Made by a program: the position numbers and the translations under genes. Below are positions 1 through 5,170 of a stretch of DNA of 5,170 nt, piece after piece (positions within the stretch are counted from its first letter, which is position 1; each line of letters begins with the position of its first letter). Under the pieces are notes generated by a model. It searched no databases. It saw only the letters and a program-made list of their open reading frames with translations, and had not been told where the DNA came from. Source of the stretch: Cytophagales bacterium (GTDB lineage: Bacteria > Bacteroidota > Bacteroidia > Cytophagales > Spirosomataceae); assembly GCA_013205605.1 (NCBI GenBank), contig JABMMK010000368.1, positions 1 through 5,170 of the forward strand, written 5' to 3'.

Positions 1-221
1 CCATTTCCCTTTTTGATTAGGTTTTGCTATGGCATTTGGAAGAAAAAAACTTGTTAAAAATAGGGCAAAACTGATTTTTTTAAAATATGTCAACATTGAA
101 TTTTATCTTTTAAGATTTTATATGAATTAAAATGTAAATATTAATATTAAACCGATCAATAGTACAAAAATATAGGATAATTTCATCCTTTTGTTTCATA
201 GAAATTTGCTAAAACTTTAGA
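1..221. other. AT-rich intergenic region, no gene seen
   Basis: No open frame of convincing length or recognisable protein is visible on either strand. The stretch is strongly AT-biased with short A and T runs, and it holds a 12-bp palindrome (AATATTAATATT, 137-148) that is low-complexity and could be chance. It probably holds upstream regulatory DNA of the plus-strand regulator. The tail of a gene ending left of the window cannot be excluded for the first ~55 bases, but nothing in the translation supports one. Confidence 0.6.
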
Positions 222-229
222 TATATTTG
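222..229 (+). promoter_or_regulatory. Candidate Bacteroidota -7 promoter element (TATATTTG)
   Basis: TATATTTG matches the Bacteroidota sigma-ABfr -7 consensus TAnnTTTG at every fixed position and lies 23 bases before the ATG at 253, giving a short leader. The expected -33 partner is not well placed: TTTG occurs at 205-208 (too close) and 190-193 (too far). The DNA is AT-rich, so a chance match is possible. If real, it drives the AraC-family regulator. Confidence 0.45.
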
Positions 230-252
230 CAATTGTATTAATAAAAAAGCAA

Positions 253-1142
253 ATGATTCGGCCTAAGTTGTTGAAAGTTGTTGAGAATAATGCAGCTTCT
301 TTCGATATAAGAAATGAAAATTGCCTTACTTTGATAATCCTTGGCACTATCACCCTGAAATAGAACTAACATTAATAACAAAAAGCAAAGGGACTAGATT
401 TGTCGGTGACCATGTAGAACGATTTAAGGAAGGTGATTTAGTTTTATTAGGTTCCAATTTGCCACATTATTGGCGAAATGATGCATTGTATTATAGGCCC
501 AATTCGACTGAAATGGCAGAAGCCATGATACTCCGTTTTAGCCTCGATTTTTTAGGAAAGCCATTGTTGTTGATTCCTGAAATGCATGGGGTAAAGCAAT
601 TAATTGAGGAGGCGTCACATGGTATTTCATATGGCCAAATAACCTCAGATCGAGTTAAACCATTTTTGCAAAAAATGCATTTGGCAAAAGGGATTGATCC
701 ATTAATTAATTTTTTGCAAATATTTAAAATTTTGTCGCAGGCTAAAGATGGTCGGGCGCTTTCTAAGAAATTTTTTGGAGAGTCAAATCCAATCAATGAT
801 TCTGATCGAATGAATCAAGTTTTGAATTATATTCATTTTCATTTACAGGAGAATATAACCCTTGAAATGGTAGCAAATCTGTCAAATATGAATGCAACAG
901 CATTTTGCAGATATATAAAAGCTAAAACCAATAAGACTTTTATCGAATTGCTCAATGACATTCGCATTGCCTATGCATGCCGATTACTTCTTGATGGTCC
1001 ACGTAATATTTCTGAAATATGTTATAATTGCGGTTTTAACAATCTCACCCATTTCAATTATATTTTTAAAAAAATCACGGGGACAAATCCTTCCAATTAT
1101 CGAAAATCAAAAGGTGAGATTATGAATAAAGTGTTTGTTTAA
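253..1142 (+). pseudogene. AraC-family transcriptional regulator (cupin + HTH_18), frameshifted near its N-terminus
   Basis: This encodes a cytoplasmic, sugar-responsive regulator of the AraC/XylS family. The main frame runs from a TTG at 321 to the TAA at 1140-1142 (273 codons). Its N-terminal cupin sensor shows HYHPE (residues 9-13), GTRFVGD (24-30) and GDLVLLGSNLPHYW (38-51). The C-terminal double helix-turn-helix spans about 163-262: first HTH at 179-207, second at 229-252, then the typical TGTNPSNYRK ending. The family normally begins about 23 residues earlier, with a 'KPKLLKV...SF..R.EK.PY' segment. Exactly this is encoded from ATG 253 (MIRPKLLKVVENN...SFDIRNE) but in the other frame, which would otherwise stop at TAG 361-363. 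A -1 shift at GAAAATT (about 316-321) restores ...RNE-K-LPYFDNPW and a 296-residue protein of normal length. Within the main frame a TGA at 315-317 blocks upstream extension, and the first ATG is codon 65, inside the cupin, so only TTG 321 could start a near-complete product. It converges on the sialic-acid operon and may control it (inference). Real mutation versus sequencing error cannot be decided here. Confidence 0.85.
316..321 (+). other. Frameshift site in the AraC-family gene (A4 run)
   Basis: The reading frame from ATG 253 and the frame carrying the cupin/HTH domains meet at GAAAAT. Adding one A to the four-A run 317-320, or a -1 slip, gives GAA AAA TTG (Glu-Lys-Leu) and joins both halves without loss. 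A one-base deletion in the homopolymer is the simplest reading. The site does not form a canonical X XXY YYZ slippery heptamer in the zero frame, so programmed frameshifting is less likely. Confidence 0.75.
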
Positions 1143-1165
1143 AATTAATCACCGCCTAAGAAATA

Positions 1166-1186
1166 GACTCTATGAGTCCATTTTTT
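1166..1186 (+). terminator. Weak intrinsic terminator between convergent genes
   Basis: GACTC (1166-1170) pairs with GAGTC (1174-1178) across a TAT loop, and two bases later comes a run of six T (1181-1186). It lies 24 bases past the stop of the plus-strand regulator. The stem is only 5 bp, so it is weak. Read on the minus strand, the same hairpin is followed by TATTTCTT, a poorer U-tract, so it might also help end the converging operon. There is no stronger hairpin elsewhere in 1143-1246. Confidence 0.5.
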
Positions 1187-1246
1187 GCTGAGGATTTACA
1201 AGCTAGCCATTGAAGCTTTTATAAATTGTAATGCATAAAAACATTT

Positions 1247-2467
1247 TTAAACTAGCGCTTGTTTTGGCTTTAAAAATAAGAGTTGGACCGCAATAACAGC
1301 CGCTACAATAATGGCTAGAGCAGCAAAATCTCGATTTAAATTTCCAGCATCCGAAGATCTTCCCAAATAATCGGTAATGAAAGCACCTGCAAAAATGCCT
1401 GCCGTATTTAAAAATCCATAGGCCGTCGCCCGTTTATTCACCGGAACGAATTGACAAAGGATAGGCATATTATTCGTATCAAACATACCAAACCCAAAAC
1501 CAAAAAGAGACGCAGCCACAAAAACAAGGCCTATTGAACTACTATAACCCAACAATAATAATGCCGGAATCATAAGCGATAAACCCATGGCGCCAATATA
1601 AATCCGACCACGTACATTTTTTTGTACCCAAGTATCTGAAAAATAGCCGCCAATGATTCCCCCACATAAAGAAGACATGGATATGGATATCGTCGTGAGA
1701 GGACCCGCCAAGGACATGTCGATGTGTAATTTATTGGCAATTAACGTAGGCGCCCAATTTTTAATTGCCCAGCCCGGAAAACTAGGCACCGCGAAATATA
1801 AAATGATAATCCAAAAAGAAAAGGAAGAAAGTAAGCTTGTCACACTAGTAAAAACGGATTGATATCCTTTTTGCGCCTTAGTCGGCATGTTTCTCTTAAT
1901 CCTGTCCTGCAGAAATACAATCAACACCACGGCATAAAACATCCCAAACCCACCAAAAAACATAAAAGTATATTGCCATGAAAATAGTTTTGCAACTGTG
2001 GCGCCAAAGCCACCCAATGCCTGCCCCATATATATTCCAGACATGTGTAGTCCAACCGCCAAAGACCTCGTTTTATCTGAATGATAATCGGCAATCAAAG
2101 ATAAACCCGCAGGTATGTAAAGCGCCTCGCTTAAACCCATTAGGGCTCTTAGCCAATATAAGGTATTAAAATTTGTCGCAAAGCCCATCGCAAAAGTTAC
2201 CATGGACCACACAAATAAACTTCCTATAATGAGCCCCTTTCTGTTTACCCGATCGGCAATCAAACCAGAAAAAGAACTCACAGATCCATATACCCACAAA
2301 AATACAGCCATTAAATACCCATAATTAGTGGCTTGCTGTAATTCAACAATATCTATTTGCATAGACGGACGCATTGTAGCAATCATTTGTCGGTCCATAT
2401 AATTTAAGAGCGCTACCACCCATAATAAACCAACAACAACCCATGGATATTTTTTTGAAGCCATCAT
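1247..2467 (-). CDS. MFS transporter, ACS-type; probable sialic-acid importer (NanT-like by context)
   Basis: This is a 406-residue inner-membrane secondary carrier of the major facilitator superfamily, with about 12 hydrophobic segments in two halves around a basic central loop (DRIKRNMPTKAQK). Family marks are LNYMDRQ at residues 21-27 at the end of helix 1, the motif-A loop GLIADRVNRKG (68-78) between helices 2 and 3, and a related GGYFSD...RGR loop early in the second half. These fit the anion:cation symporter group, which carries hexuronates and other sugar acids. The substrate cannot be read from the sequence. Neu5Ac or a related acid is inferred because the gene follows a mutarotase and Neu5Ac lyase directly, with a 2-bp gap from the mutarotase stop, and Bacteroidota use MFS NanT carriers. 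The symbol is withheld because E. coli NanT is a different, longer MFS type. The start is ATGATG: codon 1 at 2467 or codon 2 at 2464 are both possible. It is the last gene of the operon, full-length and intact. Confidence 0.88.
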   Translation of the reverse strand: MMASKKYPWVVVGLLWVVALLNYMDRQMIATMRPSMQIDIVELQQATNYGYLMAVFLWVYGSVSSFSGLIADRVNRKGLIIGSLFVWSMVTFAMGFATNFNTLYWLRALMGLSEALYIPAGLSLIADYHSDKTRSLAVGLHMSGIYMGQALGGFGATVAKLFSWQYTFMFFGGFGMFYAVVLIVFLQDRIKRNMPTKAQKGYQSVFTSVTSLLSSFSFWIIILYFAVPSFPGWAIKNWAPTLIANKLHIDMSLAGPLTTISISMSSLCGGIIGGYFSDTWVQKNVRGRIYIGAMGLSLMIPALLLLGYSSSIGLVFVAASLFGFGFGMFDTNNMPILCQFVPVNKRATAYGFLNTAGIFAGAFITDYLGRSSDAGNLNRDFAALAIIVAAVIAVQLLFLKPKQALV

Positions 2468-2469
2468 CC

Positions 2470-3627
2470 TTATTTATTTACTAAACCTACCCATATTTTA
2501 TGGGTTCGAATTCCTGGTTTAATTTCGCCAGCTGGAAGAAATAGTCTATTATTCCACTTAAATGCATGGGTTGTCACAGGTGCCAAAAATTTCATATGCG
2601 ATATGAGTTCCCAGCTATTTGGAATTGCCTGATAGCGCAATATATCTCTACTAAATCCTAGATGGTTTTTTTGTAAGTTATTTTTCAGAGTCGTTAATTC
2701 CATGATCATAGTGGTATCCGCAGAAGACGAAATTTTTGCAGAAAGCAATTCTACCTCATGAAAAATTGACATATTATCTCCCCCGATCAATAAAAATTCC
2801 GCATCTCCTATGCAAAGAGCCGTGGTTGCTGAAAGCGTTTCGGGTATTTCCGCCTTTTCAAACCAGGTATTGCTAGCAATATTCCAGGCATACACCTGCT
2901 TGTACATTTTACTAATACCATCCTTGCCTTTACATCGTCCCCCTATCACATAGATTTGATTACGCAATAAGGCTGAAGCGGCAAAAGCGGTCGGTTGAGG
3001 CATAGTGGAAACGAATTTCCAACCAGCTTTTATTTGGTTAAAATAAAGCGCCCAAACTTTATCCGATACCCCTTCTTTATAGGCCCCTCCAAATACATAG
3101 ACCGCATTATTGGTAGCCATCGCAACTGCATTTGTAACCGCTTCTGGTAAATTAGGCCATTTGATTATTTCAAAACGATTTGCATCTGCACTTTTTTTAA
3201 TACAATACACGTGATTCACGGGTCCTGTTTCATTTTCGCCGCCCGCATAAAAAATTCCATCTTTTAACTGTGCAACGGCGGCATAGGCTACTTTGGAAGG
3301 AAGTGAAAATTTAAAAGTAGGATTGACAACTAGGGTGTCTTTTTTGATATCATAAATAAAAACATCCTTATAATATTTTTTGGCGCCACCTTCCCAAGGC
3401 AAGCCCATCGGAAAATTATTACCTCCTGCAAGGATACATTTATCGCCAATGAAGCCTGAAATTAAGCCTGATAAACCCATATGGGGCTGTGCTTGGGTAG
3501 TAACTGGCAATACACCCGCCTCGCGCCACGATATATTAGGGATAGAATTGGTTTGGGCCATCGAAAAGGTAGAAAGGAAAATCCCAAACAATCCAATTTT
3601 ATATTTTTTCCAACGAAGCCAATTCAT
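2470..3627 (-). CDS. nanM: Secreted cyclically permuted mutarotase (kelch repeat), N-acetylneuraminate epimerase NanM-like
   Basis: This 385-residue exported protein is likely to speed conversion of alpha-Neu5Ac, as released by sialidases, to the beta anomer in the periplasm, as E. coli NanM (YjhT) does. The N-terminus is a signal peptide: a basic n-region (RWKKYK), a hydrophobic core (about 11-21) and a likely cut near SMA-Q at 24/25. The mature part is a six-bladed kelch propeller with Gly-Gly pairs at 68-69 (AGGNNFP), 129-130 (YAGGEN), 180-181 (VFGGA), 229-230 (VIGGR) and 282-283 (LIGGD), and a last blade ending FLPAGEIKPG...HKIWVG. The GGNNFP blade near the N-terminus and the closing blade at the C-terminus fit the 'cyclically permuted mutarotase' family, which is full-length homologous to YjhT but with the blade order rotated. 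ATG 3627 overlaps the lyase stop by one base (TAATG), which fixes the start and suggests translational coupling. The role in Neu5Ac use rests on family plus context. The frame is intact. Confidence 0.87.
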   Translation of the reverse strand: MNWLRWKKYKIGLFGIFLSTFSMAQTNSIPNISWREAGVLPVTTQAQPHMGLSGLISGFIGDKCILAGGNNFPMGLPWEGGAKKYYKDVFIYDIKKDTLVVNPTFKFSLPSKVAYAAVAQLKDGIFYAGGENETGPVNHVYCIKKSADANRFEIIKWPNLPEAVTNAVAMATNNAVYVFGGAYKEGVSDKVWALYFNQIKAGWKFVSTMPQPTAFAASALLRNQIYVIGGRCKGKDGISKMYKQVYAWNIASNTWFEKAEIPETLSATTALCIGDAEFLLIGGDNMSIFHEVELLSAKISSSADTTMIMELTTLKNNLQKNHLGFSRDILRYQAIPNSWELISHMKFLAPVTTHAFKWNNRLFLPAGEIKPGIRTHKIWVGLVNK

Positions 3628-4550
3628 TAAAAGGGCATTTTTGAGGCATATGTACTAAATCCTAAAGCATCAACATCTTTACTAAATACATCAAACTGGG
3701 CTGTTGACATATTCGAAACAGGAAGCCTAAAAGCCCCACAATCTAAACCTATTTTTTTCATATAGGCCTTGCCTGTTGCAATACCCCCATATTTTCCTAA
3801 TAATCGAATCATATCAATGGATTGTTGCTGTAACTTTCTTGCCTTTATTAAATCATTCTTAGTATAAGCGTCAATTAATGCATGATATAGGGGTGCCGCA
3901 TAATTATAGGTACTGCCGACAGCACTTTTAGCACCAAGTACGAGTGCCGATAACATATTTTCATCTCTGCCCCATAGCATATCATAAGCCCCCTCGGCAA
4001 AATTAAGACACGATAAATAGTCCATAAAATCTTCATGGGTATATTTAATACCTGAAAAGTTTTCGAGTTTCCCATGAATTGCTTGAAGTAAATCATACAT
4101 GGGAATGTGGACCCCGGTTAAAACAGGTATATGATAATAATAAAAGGCTAAATCAGGAATCAATTCACCAATTTCAAAACAAGCCTTTGCTATTACCTCC
4201 GCATTGGTAGGTTTAAAATAAAAGGGCGTTGTAAAGGCGACAGCTTTTAATCCAATATGCTTTGCATAGAGCGCCAACTCTTTGCAATCTTCTATACAAG
4301 TGCCTCCTAAAAATGGAATGACGGTGAAATTTGGATTAGCCCCTACTGCAGTAGCCCAAGCTTGCATGACTAATTTTTTTTCTTTTTGGGTCAAAGAAAC
4401 CCCCTCCCCGGTAGTGCCACAAATAAAGGCGCCGGCAACTTGATTGCTTTTTAGCATTTGGTAATAGGCAGGAATTTGCTCCAGATGTAAAGAGCCATCT
4501 TGATGAAATGGAGTAAAGGGTGCCGCAATTAATCCTTCTAAATGTTTCAT
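3627..4550 (-). CDS. nanA: N-acetylneuraminate lyase (DapA/NAL aldolase family)
   Basis: This 307-residue cytoplasmic class I aldolase is expected to cleave Neu5Ac into ManNAc and pyruvate through a Schiff base. It is a single TIM barrel of the dihydrodipicolinate synthase/NAL superfamily and has the usual length. Visible marks are LIAAPFTPF (7-15), the pyruvate-carboxylate loop GTTGEG (45-50), YYYHIP (137-142) with the catalytic Tyr at 139, and GIKYTHED (167-174) with Lys169 as the predicted Schiff-base lysine. The YYYHIPxLTGV and GIK[YF][ST] blocks resemble the NAL branch that includes animal NPL more than E. coli NanA (YNIPALSGV, ALKQTSGD). They also fit a lyase better than DapA or KDG aldolase. 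It opens the compact lyase-mutarotase-MFS block. The gap of 73 bases to the upstream SGNH remnant is the largest in the operon, while its own TAA overlaps the next ATG. The coding frame is intact and the key residues are present. The substrate assignment is strong from motifs plus neighbours but not proven. Confidence 0.9.
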   Translation of the reverse strand: MKHLEGLIAAPFTPFHQDGSLHLEQIPAYYQMLKSNQVAGAFICGTTGEGVSLTQKEKKLVMQAWATAVGANPNFTVIPFLGGTCIEDCKELALYAKHIGLKAVAFTTPFYFKPTNAEVIAKACFEIGELIPDLAFYYYHIPVLTGVHIPMYDLLQAIHGKLENFSGIKYTHEDFMDYLSCLNFAEGAYDMLWGRDENMLSALVLGAKSAVGSTYNYAAPLYHALIDAYTKNDLIKARKLQQQSIDMIRLLGKYGGIATGKAYMKKIGLDCGAFRLPVSNMSTAQFDVFSKDVDALGFSTYASKMPF

Positions 4551-4623
4551 AAATTAATTTTTTAATTACCTATAAATTAAATATACTTATTAAATCATAT
4601 TGGAATGCTAGGAATGGGTTTAT

Positions 4624-4824
4624 TTAAAATAACGACTTAATCATTAATGCAACAGAATGACCATGGTAAACTAAATTGATCGTCCTGTTTTTAGGCCATT
4701 CAACCAACATTTCTGCTTTAATTTTTTCCAAGTAATTGGCCTTGGAAGCAATTTCTTGTCCATACAATTGGGACTTAGTAAACATCAGAAAGGTAAAAAT
4801 CAAGTATCGATATTTCATGATCAT
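4624..4824 (-). pseudogene. Remnant of a secreted SGNH/GDSL hydrolase (internal deletion)
   Basis: Only 66 codons remain. The N-terminus is a signal peptide (KYRYLIFTFLMFTKSQLYGQ, from the Met at residue 3), followed by a short helix and WPKNRTINLVYHGHSV (43-58). That block is the start of a Bacteroidota SGNH/GDSL family in which 'HGHSVPAGYF' replaces the classic GDS block I; intact members are well over 200 residues. Here HGHSV is followed by only ALMIKSLF and a stop. The body of the fold, including the SGNH Gly, Asn and catalytic Asp/His blocks, is missing. The last eight residues resemble the family's usual C-terminal helix, which follows an 'HPN..GH' motif, so an in-frame deletion joining the two GH sites is proposed (from memory of the family, not aligned). 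Intact relatives probably remove ester groups from sugars. ATG 4824 overlaps the upstream stop (TAATG); the Met at 4818 is an alternative start. The product, if made, would be inactive. Confidence 0.75.
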
Positions 4825-5170
4825 TAATTTAAAAAGATTTCATCTACAAGTAGGAAGGCTCTTTTATCTTTACCTTCGTGCCATTTTGGAATTTTCTCCA
4901 GTGGTTTTGCGATGATTTTCATTTCGCTAAAAAGGGTTGGCTTGAATTTCACATCGATCGCATATAACTCGTGGAATCTCGTTTCTTTAGGAACTGGAAC
5001 TTTCATTATATGAATCCGCTTAAATGGACCATTTGCATTTGTTTTCCCCCATATCTCGATGGCTTGAGGTGGGAAAATTCCGGTGGTTAATTCTTCCATT
5101 ATCCGCAAAGAAACAATGGAAATGGTTTTTGGAGTTTTGAAATTTAGATTTAATTCCATGTCATTATTTC
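4824..5170 (-). CDS. C-terminal end of a glycosidase-like protein (probable beta-N-acetylhexosaminidase tail), 5' end outside window
   Basis: The frame stays open to the right edge (codons for Asn-Asn-Asp precede the Met at 5159), so that Met is internal and the gene begins beyond the window. The visible ~115 residues look like an all-beta, F5/8-type (discoidin-like) accessory domain: DMELNLNFKTPKTISIVSLRI, then a GIFPPQAIEIWGK strand where relatives have 'IFxPxxVEVxxS', then a closing KWHEGKDKRAFLLVDEIFL. The ending 'P.WH.GKG..AWLFVDEI' is one I associate with the C-termini of exported Bacteroidota GH20 beta-N-acetylhexosaminidases and other proteins with Fn3-associated/discoidin tails. The catalytic domain is not in view, so the enzyme class is inference. 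A hexosaminidase beside sialic-acid genes would make sense for trimming mucin-type or N-linked glycans. Its TAA overlaps the ATG of the SGNH remnant by one base. Confidence 0.6.
   Translation of the reverse strand, partial: NNDMELNLNFKTPKTISIVSLRIMEELTTGIFPPQAIEIWGKTNANGPFKRIHIMKVPVPKETRFHELYAIDVKFKPTLFSEMKIIAKPLEKIPKWHEGKDKRAFLLVDEIFLN

Noticed and set aside
137..148. Palindrome AATATTAATATT upstream of the regulator
   Set aside because: It is pure A/T low-complexity sequence, expected by chance in this base composition, with no second copy seen.
316..321. Programmed -1 ribosomal frameshift in the regulator
   Set aside because: The zero-frame sequence T GAA AAT is not an X XXY YYZ slippery heptamer, no clear downstream structure was seen, and a single-A deletion explains it more simply.
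491..796. 101-codon minus-strand open frame inside the AraC-family gene
   Set aside because: It is antisense to the conserved cupin region and its translation shows no domain or signal; treated as a shadow.
1653..1862. Plus-strand frame antisense to the MFS transporter (also 1978-2169)
   Set aside because: The frames lie fully inside an intact, well-supported membrane protein gene and give unconvincing peptides.
3380..3658. Plus-strand 92-codon frame antisense to the mutarotase start
   Set aside because: It overlaps the signal peptide and first blade of the real gene and has no recognisable features.
3875..4096. 73-codon minus-strand frame inside the lyase gene
   Set aside because: It is an out-of-frame reading of the conserved aldolase coding sequence.
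4578..4585. TATATTTA on the minus strand before the lyase, a near match to TAnnTTTG
   Set aside because: It has one mismatch, no TTTG element at a suitable distance, and AT-rich surroundings; too weak to list as a promoter.
1..5170. CRISPR array, tRNA/rRNA, insertion sequence or attachment site
   Set aside because: I looked for regularly spaced repeats, RNA-gene signatures, transposase motifs and terminal inverted repeats and saw none.

Overview
The window looks like part of a sialic-acid (N-acetylneuraminate, Neu5Ac) catabolic locus from a member of the Bacteroidota, most likely a Chitinophagaceae/Sphingobacteriaceae-type lineage. The grounds are AT-rich DNA with TAA stops throughout, a TAnnTTTG-type promoter element, and the gene set itself. 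That set comprises a cupin-AraC regulator of the 'HYHPE...GDLVLLGSNLPHYW' type, a cyclically permuted kelch mutarotase, an SGNH protein with the 'WPKNRTIN..HGHSV' signature, and an exported glycosidase tail. The organism assignment is inference; no marker gene is present.

Layout. Positions 1-252 are AT-rich and non-coding, with a candidate promoter just before the regulator. A plus-strand AraC-family regulator follows (253-1142). Its reading frame is broken near 317-320: the first 22 codons lie in one frame and the rest lie in the -1 frame. A short convergent intergenic region (1143-1246) holds a weak hairpin plus T-run. Everything to the right is on the minus strand and reads from right to left as one tightly packed operon: the C-terminal end of an exported glycosidase-like protein (entering from beyond the right edge, ending at 4824), a drastically shortened SGNH-hydrolase remnant (4824-4624), an N-acetylneuraminate lyase (4550-3627), a secreted kelch mutarotase (3627-2470), and an MFS transporter (2467-1247).

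How the genes fit together. The partial upstream gene and the SGNH protein would act on exported glycans, removing sugars or O-acyl groups. The mutarotase would convert released alpha-Neu5Ac to the beta anomer in the periplasm. The MFS carrier would import the sugar, and the aldolase would cleave it in the cytoplasm to ManNAc and pyruvate. No ManNAc epimerase or kinase, sialidase, or SusC/SusD pair is inside the window. Two adjacent-gene junctions use a one-base TAATG stop/start overlap and a third has a 2-bp gap, so translational coupling is likely.

The most unusual points are the two lesions: a one-base frameshift near the start of the regulator, and an apparent internal deletion that reduces the SGNH hydrolase to 66 codons by joining its N-terminal 'HGHSV' block to what looks like its C-terminal end. 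I found no evidence for a wholly new system; the interest lies in these lesions and in the composition of the locus.
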